This document shows positions 5,894 to 13,939 of a DNA stretch of 19,932 bases, in pieces. This DNA is from Sulfurirhabdus sp043759595. GTDB lineage: Bacteria; Pseudomonadota; Gammaproteobacteria; Burkholderiales; SMCO01. Location of the stretch: contig JAYVLG010000078.1 in the NCBI GenBank assembly GCA_043759595.1, positions 1 through 19,932 on the forward strand. Direction: 5' to 3'. Under the pieces are notes generated by a model. The model was not told where the DNA came from, did no database searches, and saw nothing but the letters and a program-made list of their open reading frames with translations. Position 1 is the stretch's first letter. Every line of letters begins with the position of its first letter. The translations under genes and the position numbers were made by a program.

Positions 5894-6613
5894 TTATTCC
5901 TCTGTCCGGCTCCCGATACGAACCATCTCTGATTCAATCCATTCTTCAACCTGCTGGTTCAGCTCGGATGTTTTAATCCTGGTTGTATCGATCACCTTGC
6001 CGATGCTCACGGTAATCGTACCGGGATAACGCAAGAAAGCATTTTTACCCCAGTATTCTCCGGCATTATGCGCCACAGGCAATACAGGCGCGCCAGTATG
6101 CGTTGCCAGCCATGCTCCGCCAATCCCGTACTTTCCTTTTTCACCTGGTTTTACGCGGGTTCCTTCGGGAAACACGACTACCCAGAATCCTAATGCCAGC
6201 CGCTGTTTTCCCTGGTCGACAATTTGCTTGAGCGCTTCTTTGCCAGCAGCGCGATCAATAGCAATGGGACTGGTCATGGCAAGCCCCCAGCCAAAAAAAG
6301 GAATGCGCAACAGCTCCCGCTTCAGCACCCAGACCAGTGGCGGAAAAATAAGCTGAAATGCCATGGTTTCCCAGGCAGATTGATGTTTAGACAGAACTAT
6401 CGTGGGGGTGTCGGGTATATTTTCCGCACCAATTATCTTGTATTTAAGGCCACAAATGACACGAACCAGAAACAGATTTAAACGCGCCCAATAGGAAATA
6501 ATCCGGTAGCGGGTAATGGGATGAAACGGAAAAGTCAGGATGGAAATAATCGAATAAACCGGCGTGATAACAAACACGCACAAGGCATAAATGAAAGAAC
6601 GCAGCCAAATCAT
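5894..6613 (-). CDS. plsC: 1-acyl-sn-glycerol-3-phosphate acyltransferase
   Basis: Transfers an acyl chain to lysophosphatidic acid at the inner membrane, giving phosphatidic acid for phospholipid synthesis. The 239-aa protein has an N-terminal hydrophobic segment (about 5-28). The acyltransferase block I is SKHQSAWET with His77 and Glu82, an HX4E rather than the canonical HX4D; I believe this variant is normal in this branch of the family. Block III is FPEGTR at 148-153, and GVP-type motif IV appears as GAPVLPVAHN. The start ATG overlaps the gmhB stop by 4 bases (ATGA), indicating translational coupling. Confidence 0.92.
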   Translation of the reverse strand: MIWLRSFIYALCVFVITPVYSIISILTFPFHPITRYRIISYWARLNLFLVRVICGLKYKIIGAENIPDTPTIVLSKHQSAWETMAFQLIFPPLVWVLKRELLRIPFFGWGLAMTSPIAIDRAAGKEALKQIVDQGKQRLALGFWVVVFPEGTRVKPGEKGKYGIGGAWLATHTGAPVLPVAHNAGEYWGKNAFLRYPGTITVSIGKVIDTTRIKTSELNQQVEEWIESEMVRIGSRTEE

Positions 6614-7158
6614 GATGCTTGAGAGAGCAGGTGTTTTACCGCTGCAGCTAAATCATCAAAAACGGGTGTATTTTCTGGCAAACCACCTGCAGCAAGGGTT
6701 TTTTCGCCTTTTCCGGTTTTCACCAAAATCGGTTGCGCACCCATGGCAGCTGCCGCCTGCAAATCACGCAAAGAGTCCCCTATAGCAGGCACACCTTCCA
6801 GCCCCATATTGAAGCGCTTGGCGATTTCCTCAAACATACCGGGACTGGGCTTGCGACAGGCACATTTGGAATCTGCCGCATGAGGGCAATAAAACAGCGC
6901 ATCAATCCTGCCGCCATGCTGGCCCAGCAGCTTGTGCATTTTGTCATGAATGGCATTCAGCATTGCCATATCAAACAAACCACGCCCTACGCCCGACTGG
7001 TTTGTGGCCAATACCACGCGATATCCTGCCTGATTCAGACGTGCAATCGCTTCCAGACTTCCAGGAATAGGCTTCCATTCATCAGGGGTTTTGATGAAAT
7101 GATCGCTGTCGTAATTGATCACGCCGTCGCGATCCAGAATGACTAATTTCGTGGGCAT
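6610..7158 (-). CDS. gmhB: D-glycero-beta-D-manno-heptose-1,7-bisphosphate 7-phosphatase
   Basis: HAD-superfamily phosphatase of the ADP-heptose pathway for lipopolysaccharide inner core, acting in the cytosol. Asp9 and Asp11 in ILDRDGVIN are the nucleophile and acid/base. The family's zinc loop is visible as CPHAADSKCACRKPSPGM with Cys91, His93, Cys99 and Cys101. GDSLRD with Asp128 and Asp132 is the C-terminal metal-binding motif. Its 182 aa are typical. It lies 7 bases after glyS and overlaps plsC by 4 bases, so it is cotranscribed with both. Confidence 0.95.
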   Translation of the reverse strand: MPTKLVILDRDGVINYDSDHFIKTPDEWKPIPGSLEAIARLNQAGYRVVLATNQSGVGRGLFDMAMLNAIHDKMHKLLGQHGGRIDALFYCPHAADSKCACRKPSPGMFEEIAKRFNMGLEGVPAIGDSLRDLQAAAAMGAQPILVKTGKGEKTLAAGGLPENTPVFDDLAAAVKHLLSQAS

Positions 7159-7165
7159 GTGCGTT

Positions 7166-9259
7166 TTATCCTGCCAGTTTTGAAATATCCGCTACCTGAT
7201 TCATAAGGGTACCCAGTTCGTTCAACAACGTTAGACGGTTGTTGCGAATCAAAGGTTCATCCGCCATCACCATGACTTCATTGAAGAAGGTATCTACTTC
7301 AGACCGCACGCCGGCAAGCACACTCAAGGCATCCGTATAGTCCCGATTTTGCATGCAAGAACTCACAGCCGGTTTTACGCGGTTTACTGCTTCGAACAGG
7401 GCTCTTTCGGCTGATTCCTGGAGCAGAGCAATATCTACTTCGCCACTTGGCACTTCTGTCTTTTTCAAGATATTCTGTATGCGCTTGTTTGCAGCAGCCA
7501 AGGATTCCGATTCCGGCAATTTGCGGAAAGCCTGCACCGCTTTCAACCGTGGCATCACCAAGTCAATTCGGGTTGGGCGCTGGCTCACCACGGACTCAAT
7601 CTCGTCAACTGTGAACCCTTCTTCAGCTTGTGCATCGTTCTTCGCCAATTCGCGCAGATAATGCTTCAAACGCTCCAGCATAAAGCCATGCACATCCGTC
7701 GCGACACTGTCCGCCAGCACTTCACCGGCAAATTGTGATTTAGCCAATTGCAACAGGTCCAGCAGATCCAGCGGCAATGCCATTTCTGCCAGTATGCGCA
7801 ACACGCCTAACGCGTGGCGGCGCAAGCCGAAGGGATCTTTATCACCCGTAGGGATCAGGCCGACACCGTAAATTCCCACCAGCGTATCCAGCTTATCCGC
7901 CAGCGCGACACAAGCACCAATATTTTCCTGAGGTAGAGAGTCTCCGGCAAAACGCGGGTGGTAATGGGCTTCAATACTTTGCGCCACCACTTCCGGCTCG
8001 CCATCATTGCGCGCGTAATATTGCCCCATCAGGCCTTGCAGTTCGGGAAACTCACCCACCATATCAGCCAGCAAATCACCTTTGCACAAATAAGCTGCGC
8101 GCTCTGCGTGTTCAGCTTGCGCCCCCAGTTTACGGGCAATTTCCCCTGCCAGTTTTCGCAGACGATGCACACGGTCTAACTGGCTACCCAGCTTGTTGTG
8201 GTACACCACATTTTCCAATTTTGGCACACGGTCTTCAAGACGGATTTTACGGTCCTGATCGTAGAAAAACTTGGCATCGGAGAGGCGTGCGCGCAGTACG
8301 CGCTCATTCCCATGAATGATATGTTGCGGATCAGGCGTTTCAAGATTACTCACCACCAGAAAGCGCGGTAACAACGTACCTTTGGCATCCACCAGCGGAA
8401 AGTATTTCTGATGCTGCTTCATGGAAATAATCAGGCACTCTTGTGGCACGCTCAGGAAATCCTGACTGAATTCACCGGCATACACCACAGGAAATTCAAC
8501 CAGCGCGGTGACTTCATTCAGCAGCGCTTCGTCCCATACCACATGACCTTCACCCGCCTGCGCCTGCAACTTTTCACGAATCAGCGCCTTGCGCTGTTCA
8601 AAATCGGCGATCACCTTGCCGCGAGTAGCCAGTGTGGATTCATATTCAGCGGCATTTTGCAGGGTGATTTCGCCTTCACCTAAAAAGCGATGGCCTCGGG
8701 TAAGCCTGCTGCTTTTCAGCCCGAGTACATCACCCGGCACCACTTCATTCCCATGCAGCATGATCAGGCCATGCACAGGACGCACAAATTCAATATCACT
8801 GTCACCCCAATGCATCATTTTGGCAACGGGTAACTTTTTAAGCGCGGCCTGAACCTTGCCTTCCAGACTGGCAGCCAGCAGATTGCCAGTCACCATACCC
8901 CAATACGCAAAGGCTTCGTTCTTGCCATCCTGAATCCGCTCCAGCGCATCAATCGCCACACCCTGCTTCTTCGCAAAGCCCATCAATGCCTGCGTTGGAT
9001 TGCCTTCTGCATCCAGACCCGCTTTCACCGAAGGCCCTTTGAAAACCACCTCCTGATCCGGGGCTTTACCTGCGACTTTACTCACCGCAACCGCAAGACG
9101 TCTGGGCGTGGCATAAGCTGTAACAACGCTGTCCGGAGCCAAAAAACCTTCTTCGCGCAATCCCTCTGAAACCGTCTGGGCAAAAACCTGCGACAGGTTT
9201 TGCAAAGATTTAGGGGGCAGCTCTTCGGTCAGGAGTTCGATCAATAAAGTGTCTGACAT
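7166..9259 (-). CDS. glyS: Glycine--tRNA ligase, beta subunit
   Basis: Beta subunit of the alpha2-beta2 bacterial glycyl-tRNA synthetase, which binds tRNA-Gly and is needed for aminoacylation. At 697 aa it has the usual length. Family segments are LLIELLTEELPPKSL at the N-terminus, YATPRRLAV, the central HD-like region LADKLDTLVGIYGVGLIPTGDKDPFGLRRHALGVLRIL, and a C-terminal anticodon-binding-like domain ending VMVMADEPLIRNNRLTLLNEL. It starts 6 bases downstream of the glyQ stop, so both subunits come from one message. Confidence 0.97.
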   Translation of the reverse strand: MSDTLLIELLTEELPPKSLQNLSQVFAQTVSEGLREEGFLAPDSVVTAYATPRRLAVAVSKVAGKAPDQEVVFKGPSVKAGLDAEGNPTQALMGFAKKQGVAIDALERIQDGKNEAFAYWGMVTGNLLAASLEGKVQAALKKLPVAKMMHWGDSDIEFVRPVHGLIMLHGNEVVPGDVLGLKSSRLTRGHRFLGEGEITLQNAAEYESTLATRGKVIADFEQRKALIREKLQAQAGEGHVVWDEALLNEVTALVEFPVVYAGEFSQDFLSVPQECLIISMKQHQKYFPLVDAKGTLLPRFLVVSNLETPDPQHIIHGNERVLRARLSDAKFFYDQDRKIRLEDRVPKLENVVYHNKLGSQLDRVHRLRKLAGEIARKLGAQAEHAERAAYLCKGDLLADMVGEFPELQGLMGQYYARNDGEPEVVAQSIEAHYHPRFAGDSLPQENIGACVALADKLDTLVGIYGVGLIPTGDKDPFGLRRHALGVLRILAEMALPLDLLDLLQLAKSQFAGEVLADSVATDVHGFMLERLKHYLRELAKNDAQAEEGFTVDEIESVVSQRPTRIDLVMPRLKAVQAFRKLPESESLAAANKRIQNILKKTEVPSGEVDIALLQESAERALFEAVNRVKPAVSSCMQNRDYTDALSVLAGVRSEVDTFFNEVMVMADEPLIRNNRLTLLNELGTLMNQVADISKLAG

Positions 9260-9265
9260 ATTCCG

Positions 9266-10141
9266 TTACTTCTTGTTTAACATCGGGAAGCCAAGCGCTT
9301 CACGAGAATCATAATAAGCCTGAGCCACTTTTCTCGACAACACACGCACACGACCAATATAGGCGGCACGTTCAGTCACGGAAATGGCACCACGAGCATC
9401 CAGCAGATTGAAAGTGTGCGAACACTTCATCACCATCTCGAACCCAGGCAATGGCAGGTTCGCTTCCATCAGGCGTTTGGCTTCGGATTCGAACATATTG
9501 AACTGGTCAAACAACCAGTTTACATTGCTATGCTCGAAGTTATAACGGGATTGCTCCACTTCGTTCTGGTGATAAACATCGCCGTAAGTCACCCCATCCG
9601 TCCAGGTCAGGTCGAACACATTTTCCACGCCTTGCAGGTACATGGCCAACCGCTCCAGGCCATAGGTGATTTCACCCAGCACCGGCTTGCACTTCAAACC
9701 ACCCACTTCCTGGAAATAAGTGAACTGCGTTACCTCCATCCCATTCAGCCAGACTTCCCACCCCAGACCCCAGGCACCCAAAGAAGGCGATTCCCAGTCA
9801 TCTTCCACAAAACGGATATCATGCACACTAGTATCCACACCCAGCGCACGCAGGGACTCCAGATACAAATCCTGAATGTTAGCGGGAGAAGGTTTCAGCA
9901 CCACCTGAAACTGGTAGTAATGCTGCAAACGGTTAGGGTTTTCACCATAGCGGCCATCCTTAGGCCGGCGAGAAGGCTGCACATAAGCAGCTTTCCAAGG
10001 CTCCGGGCCAAGCGAACGCAAAAAAGTGGCCGTATGAAACGTCCCTGCGCCCATTTCCATATCATAAGGCTGGAGCAACACGCACCCCTGTTTCGCCCAG
10101 TAATTTTGAAGGGTCAATATAATTTCTTGAAAGGTCAACAT
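9266..10141 (-). CDS. glyQ: Glycine--tRNA ligase, alpha subunit
   Basis: Catalytic alpha subunit of the heterotetrameric class II glycyl-tRNA synthetase. The 291 aa match the family from FQEIILTLQNYWAKQGCVLLQPYDMEMGAGTFHTATFLRSLGPEPW through YVQPSRRPKDGRYGENPNRLQHYYQFQV to the C-terminal AAYIGRVRVLSRKVAQAYYDSRE. It is the first gene of the glyQ-glyS-gmhB-plsC-ygjP series. The start ATG lacks an obvious Shine-Dalgarno sequence. Its promoter should lie just upstream at about 10150-10250, a stretch now adjoined by inserted repeats, so insertion may have changed its regulation. Confidence 0.97.
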   Translation of the reverse strand: MLTFQEIILTLQNYWAKQGCVLLQPYDMEMGAGTFHTATFLRSLGPEPWKAAYVQPSRRPKDGRYGENPNRLQHYYQFQVVLKPSPANIQDLYLESLRALGVDTSVHDIRFVEDDWESPSLGAWGLGWEVWLNGMEVTQFTYFQEVGGLKCKPVLGEITYGLERLAMYLQGVENVFDLTWTDGVTYGDVYHQNEVEQSRYNFEHSNVNWLFDQFNMFESEAKRLMEANLPLPGFEMVMKCSHTFNLLDARGAISVTERAAYIGRVRVLSRKVAQAYYDSREALGFPMLNKK

Positions 10142-10181
10142 GTGAAGGACCGAATAAACAAGCTAAAGGGCCTGATTCTAC

Positions 10182-10222
10182 TTCTTTTTAGCTTGCCAAG
10201 AAAGACCGGAAGTAGATAAAGG
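10182..10222 (+). repeat. 41-bp direct repeat, copy 1
   Basis: Matches 10955-10995 at 35 of 41 positions, including TTCTTTTTAGC and GCCAAGAAAGACCGG and AGATAAAGG. The two copies bracket the repeat-rich segment 10223-10954, as if the glyQ upstream sequence had been duplicated around an insertion. Confidence 0.6.
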
Positions 10223-10250
10223 GTAAAATCGCAATTATTGAATACCTGAG

Positions 10251-10310
10251 GTCGGGGGTAGCCCGACGGCTAGTATCTTTCTTTTGTATGCCCAAAAGAA
10301 AGGCACCAAT
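10251..10310 (-). repeat. Inverted, diverged partial copy of the 230-bp repeat
   Basis: CGGGGGTAGCCCGACGGCTAGT and a following CTTTCTT...CCAAAAGAAAGG read as the reverse complement of the right end of the repeat (10791-10827). With copy A it forms an inverted pair around 10251-10830. Confidence 0.65.
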
Positions 10311-10433
10311 GAAAATGAAGTTTGCGAGCTTTCGCCTTTCGGCGAAATGCCTGCTTACCCCATTTCAGTGAAGGCTAACCTTTAGGTTATGCCGGAGCTA
10401 AAAAGGCACCCTATTGCATCGCCCTTCGGGTTC

Positions 10434-10530
10434 CCTCGGTTTGGATTTTGAACCGGGCGGCCGAGTAAACTCGCACGTGCACGTGCTCAGACATACTTGC
10501 CTTTTCCCCGCTTCAAAAACCAAACCGAGG
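10434..10530. repeat. Inverted repeat inside the glyQ-side element
   Basis: CCTCGGTTTGGATTTTGAA at 10434-10452 is the reverse complement of 10512-10530 at 18 of 19 positions, loop 59 bp. CACGTGCTCAGAC within the loop is also the reverse complement of GTCTGAGCACGTG in repeat copy A, consistent with a fold-back element. Confidence 0.6.
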
Positions 10531-10600
10531 CGATTCAACAAAGGGAATTTGGGCTGGCAAAGCCAGCATCAGAACGCGCTATGCGCGTGCACTTTTTGAC

Positions 10601-10830
10601 GTACCTCCCATCTGCGCCGCTGAGGGTTGCCGGAAAAATCGGGATGAAGGCAGCGCATGTCTGAGCACGTGGACGCAAAGCGGATCGTGCGAGTTCGCGT
10701 TGCCGCCCGATTTAGCAGGTAACTCTCAGGTATCCCGAAGGGACGGCGCAGTTGGGTTCGCCTTCTTTTGGTTACTTTGCTTGGTGAAGCAAGAAAAGTG
10801 ACTAGCCGCCGGGCTACCCCCGGCAAGCCA
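10601..10830 (+). repeat. 230-bp repeat, copy A
   Basis: Aligns without gaps to 13661-13890 at an offset of exactly 3060 bp; I count 14 differences in 230 bp (about 94% identity). The inner palindrome that is nearly perfect in copy B is decayed here. It ends in the GCCGCCGGGCTACCCCCGGC motif seen, inverted, at 10253. Confidence 0.85.
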
Positions 10831-10954
10831 ACTCAATAAGACTTAATTTAATATACATACAAAACCAAACACCATCATTAAATTGAGCGAAAGCAAACTC
10901 GCAAATATCCGGTGCAATGCACTTCGCTTATTGCACATTACGCCTTACGCGAGT

Positions 10955-10995
10955 TTCTTTTTAGCCAGCCAAGAAAGACCGGGGACAGATAAAGG
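10955..10995 (+). repeat. 41-bp direct repeat, copy 2
   Basis: Second copy of the 10182-10222 sequence, 35 of 41 identical; see that entry. It is preceded at 10899-10936 by a 38-bp module that recurs at 13911-13948 (33 of 38 identical). Confidence 0.6.
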
Positions 10996-11312
10996 CACAA
11001 TTCAGCCTACAATAATCACGATCCTTTAAAAATCGAGATTCCGGATTTTACTGTGGGTGACTTTTAAGTCCTCCAACGGTCAATTTCATCCATTAATTGT
11101 GGGTGGTCGGTTCCGATGATTAAATTTGCTCACGTTTGCATGCGGTAGTACCGTGCCCAATAAGCGACCTTCAAGACTTTTTCAGAAAGCGGGCGCTCGC
11201 CGTTAAATTTAGTAAAATCTTGTCGGAATATTTTACAGTTTTTAGATTTGTGCTTTTTATCTACCGATGAAGAATCAATCCACATCAGCTTTTCAGTCTT
11301 TATATACCAGCT

Positions 11313-11328
11313 TGGCATGAAACTTGCT
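11313..11328 (+). promoter_or_regulatory. Sigma-54 (RpoN) -24/-12 promoter
   Basis: TGGCATGAAACTTGCT matches the -24/-12 consensus TGGCAYRN4TTGCW at every defined position, with correct GG-N10-GC spacing. Transcription would start near 11339, about 80 bases before the PEP-CTERM gene. From the literature as I recall it, PEP-CTERM genes in betaproteobacteria are controlled by RpoN with the PrsK/PrsR two-component system, which fits. An enhancer site for PrsR was not identified. Confidence 0.85.
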
Positions 11329-11417
11329 TTTACTTTAAAAAAATAGTTTCAAGCTGCCTATTCAACTAAAAACGAAGAGTGGCGGCGACAAGTAAAATAA
11401 CTAAAACTGGAGGAACC

Positions 11418-13355
11418 TTGAATAAAATCACCTTGACCGCTGTCTGCGCAATCTTTACATCGTGCATTATCAATAATGCTCATGCTGAAAATAAATATTG
11501 GATAGGAGGAAGTGGTAATTTTGATACTGCTTCCAACTGGTCCTCAGCCGGTCAGCCAATAAACGGGGATGCAGTTATTTTTAGGCAATCAGATAGCCTA
11601 AATCGCACTATCAATTATGTAAACACTCCCAATCTATCCATAGTTGGGATGGAGATAAATTCAACTGGCACTGGCATCACAACCTTTCAGCAAGCCCAAG
11701 ATGCTCTTACCTCCGGCAGTGTGTCCATTGGACAGACAGGAAAAGGCATTTTTACTCAAAGCGGGGGCACACACACTATCAATTTAGATTTGGGCATAGG
11801 AGGAATTGCAAGCACTGGTGGCACTTATAACTTAAGCGGGGGCGCGTTATCTTCTTCTAGTCAATACATCGCTACAAAGGGGAAATTCAATCAAAGCGGC
11901 GGTACCAATTCGAACCAATTTTTAACCATTGGTGGGGGAGGGGGGTACACGCTGACTGCGGGTAGCCTGTCCACATCCTTTGATGCACAAATTGGTGGTA
12001 ATTCTGCGGGCATTTTTTCACAAAGTGGTGGAACAAACACTGTATCTAGATTTTTATATTTGGGTAGTTATTCTTCGGATGGCACGTACAATTTGAGTGG
12101 CACAGGTGTGCTATCTGCTTGGTCTGAACTCTTCGGGGGAGCTGGCCCAGGACATTTTGTCGTTTTCAATCAAAGCGGGGGAACAAACAACTTTGGCAGC
12201 AATTTAGGGATCGGCGGTTCTGCAGCTGCCTATGGCCTACCTGCTAGTACCGGTACTTATAATTTGTCTAGTGGCAGTTTGATTTCCACCTACACTGGGG
12301 GAAGTCTTGGTGTTGGTTACAATGGCACATTCAACCAAACCGGGGGTTATGTCATTACTCCAGCACTGTCCATAGGTAATGGCGGCCAATATCTCTTAAA
12401 GAATGGCTCGCTTACAGCCACCTATACAACTCTAAGCGGGGGGAATTTTGTGCAAGCTGGAGGTTCCCATACAACTTCCCTTTACATGGAAGGTGGAACA
12501 TATACTTTAAGCAATGGGCAACTTACTACTATTAATGGTCAAATTGGGGTGTATGGCAACGCCATATTTAACCAAACGAATGGAACTCATCAAGTAACTA
12601 ATAATCTGCAAATTGCCAGCGGGGGAACATATAACCTAACTGGCGGTACGTTTAGTGCGGCTGCATTAGACAATGGTGGCGTATTGAATTACTTAGGAGG
12701 AAATTTGATTGCCAATATTACCAACAATAGTAATTTACTAATATCAGGGGGTGGCGTACGCGTCCTAAGTGGGGGCTTAGTTAATAATGGCGTCACAACC
12801 GTCGCACAAAATACAACTGCAACGTATGCTGGAGCTGTGAGCGGAGGTGGTTCTTTTGTGGGTGGTGGAGTGAACATATTTCAGGGAACTTTTGCCCCGG
12901 GTAGCGATTCTGTTTACTACACGTATGATCCGGTTAAAGGCATTACGGCCGTAAATTATCACATGATGGGTTCAGTTTCGATTAGTGGAAATACGATCTT
13001 TGAAAGTTCTAACTTGATGAATGTACACCTAGGAAATATCTTTGGCCCAGCAACCAGCGACCAAGTAAACATTTTTGGTGATGCAACTTTGGGTGGAACC
13101 TTGTCACTGTCTTTGTTTGACGGTTATACTCCTCAAATTGGTGATAATTTTAACATATTATCAGCTACTCATTTGAGTGGAAGTTTCTCAGATTTTATTG
13201 CCCCAACATATTCTGATAGGGTTATAAACCTTGTTTACGGGGATAATTTTGTTCGCTTAGAAACGACGGCCGTGCCGCTACCATCAGCTGTTTGGTTATT
13301 GAGCTCTGGCTTTATGGGTTTAATAGGATTTACTTGCAAACGCAAAGCAGTTTAA
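11418..13355 (+). CDS. PEP-CTERM sorting domain protein with beta-helix-like repeats
   Basis: Exported protein, 645 aa. The frame opens at a GTG at 11379, but the TTG at 11418 is preferred: it follows GGAGGAA and yields a clean signal peptide, MNKITLTAVCAIFTSCIINNAHA, cut after AHA. The body consists of alternating F-x-Q-S-G-G-T and T-Y-N-L-S-G-G strands about 40-50 residues per pair over residues 95-420, typical of autotransporter-like parallel beta-helices. The C-terminus (619-645), VPLPSAVWLLSSGFMGLIGF then CKRK, is a PEP-CTERM tripartite signal in the common VPLP variant: motif, membrane helix, basic tail. An exosortase encoded elsewhere should cleave it and hand it to the surface or matrix. 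A role in biofilm or floc matrix is inferred. It stands alone, under a sigma-54 promoter, between direct repeats. Confidence 0.9.
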   Translation: MNKITLTAVCAIFTSCIINNAHAENKYWIGGSGNFDTASNWSSAGQPINGDAVIFRQSDSLNRTINYVNTPNLSIVGMEINSTGTGITTFQQAQDALTSGSVSIGQTGKGIFTQSGGTHTINLDLGIGGIASTGGTYNLSGGALSSSSQYIATKGKFNQSGGTNSNQFLTIGGGGGYTLTAGSLSTSFDAQIGGNSAGIFSQSGGTNTVSRFLYLGSYSSDGTYNLSGTGVLSAWSELFGGAGPGHFVVFNQSGGTNNFGSNLGIGGSAAAYGLPASTGTYNLSSGSLISTYTGGSLGVGYNGTFNQTGGYVITPALSIGNGGQYLLKNGSLTATYTTLSGGNFVQAGGSHTTSLYMEGGTYTLSNGQLTTINGQIGVYGNAIFNQTNGTHQVTNNLQIASGGTYNLTGGTFSAAALDNGGVLNYLGGNLIANITNNSNLLISGGGVRVLSGGLVNNGVTTVAQNTTATYAGAVSGGGSFVGGGVNIFQGTFAPGSDSVYYTYDPVKGITAVNYHMMGSVSISGNTIFESSNLMNVHLGNIFGPATSDQVNIFGDATLGGTLSLSLFDGYTPQIGDNFNILSATHLSGSFSDFIAPTYSDRVINLVYGDNFVRLETTAVPLPSAVWLLSSGFMGLIGFTCKRKAV

Positions 13356-13377
13356 TAGCTACTTCGCTTGCGAGCAC

Positions 13378-13400
13378 GGAGGCCAAAAGACCGCCTTTTT
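13378..13400 (+). terminator. Weak candidate terminator after PEP-CTERM gene
   Basis: AGGC (13380-13383) can pair with GCCT (13393-13396) around a 9-base loop, followed by a run of T. The stem is short, so this is only a possibility. Confidence 0.3.
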
Positions 13401-13660
13401 ATTTCTGGATTCATTTATTGAATGTCTTCTTTTAGCTGTCGTGAAAGACTGTATCGGATCGATAACACCAGTACGCCTTTCAAATTTGCCGATGTTGGGA
13501 CTTGGTTGCGGGGATGCTGTCATATATATCGACCACACACAGAAAAACCCGGAACCCCTAAAAATATACATACTGCCACCGGAATGCCAATCACGTCGAC
13601 AATCAAGCAAGGTAAGAATCGCAGTCTCTTACATACGGCGCAACGCACGTGACCTTTGAC

Positions 13661-13890
13661 TTACCCCCCATCTGCGCCGCTGAGCGTTGCCGGAAAAATC
13701 GGGATGAAGGCAGCGCATGTCTGAGCACGTGGACGCGCAGCGGATCGTGCGAGTTCGCGCTGCCGCCCGATTTATCCGGCAACGCTCAGGCATCCCGAAG
13801 GGACGGCGCAGTTGGGTTCGCCTTCTTTTGGTTACTTTGCTTGGCGAAGCAAGAAAAGTAACTAGCCGCCGGGCTACCCCCGGCAAGTCA
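13661..13890 (+). repeat. 230-bp repeat, copy B, with large palindrome
   Basis: Gap-free match to 10601-10830. It contains a long fold-back: 13680-13703 pairs with 13766-13789 at 23 of 24 positions (CTGAGCGTTGCCGGA... against ...CCGGCAACGCTCAG), and inside that GGCAGCGC (13709-13716) pairs perfectly with GCGCTGCC (13757-13764). The outcome is one extended hairpin of about 110 nt with a 40-nt GC-rich tip. Confidence 0.85.
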
Positions 13891-13939
13891 ATTCAACGCA
13901 ACTTTACTTATCGCAAAAATCCGATGCAAAGCACTTCGT

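Larger units (their letters stand above)
10142..11312. other. Intergenic region upstream of glyQ, filled with repeats
   Basis: About 1.2 kb without a convincing gene. It contains the glyQ promoter region, an inverted partial copy of a repeat (10251-10310), an internal inverted repeat (10434-10530), repeat copy A (10601-10830), a shared 38-bp module (10899-10936), and a 41-bp near-direct repeat (10182-10222 with 10955-10995). A 62-codon minus-strand frame at 11130-11318 (ending ...WARYYRMQT) overlaps the sigma-54 site; it is unrecognised and may be a gene remnant, but I do not call it. Confidence 0.55.
13356..13939. other. Intergenic region after PEP-CTERM gene
   Basis: No gene is supported. 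It holds the weak terminator candidate, about 220 bp in which I see nothing (13405-13625), repeat copy B and the 38-bp module at 13911-13948. Overlapping frames over the repeat encode arginine-rich peptides that also appear in copy A, but the differences between copies are largely amino-acid-changing, so they are not coding. Confidence 0.6.

Noticed and set aside
5894..6613. PlsC considered inactive because HX4D is HX4E
   Set aside because: The KHQSAWET form with an intact FPEGTR block is, to my knowledge, usual in proteobacterial PlsC relatives, so it is not evidence of decay.
9416..10219. 267-codon plus-strand frame antisense to glyQ
   Set aside because: It is opposite a strongly conserved tRNA synthetase gene; long antisense frames are common in GC-balanced genes, and the peptide shows no family features.
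10569..10826. Arg-rich 85-codon minus-strand frame in repeat A, similar to one at 13629-13886 in repeat B
   Set aside because: The frames simply lie on the two repeat copies. Many of the base differences between the copies change amino acids and the frames end differently, which does not fit selection on a protein.
11130..11318. 62-codon minus-strand frame upstream of the PEP-CTERM gene
   Set aside because: Unrecognised, and its start overlaps the sigma-54 promoter; possibly a gene remnant but not supportable as a gene.
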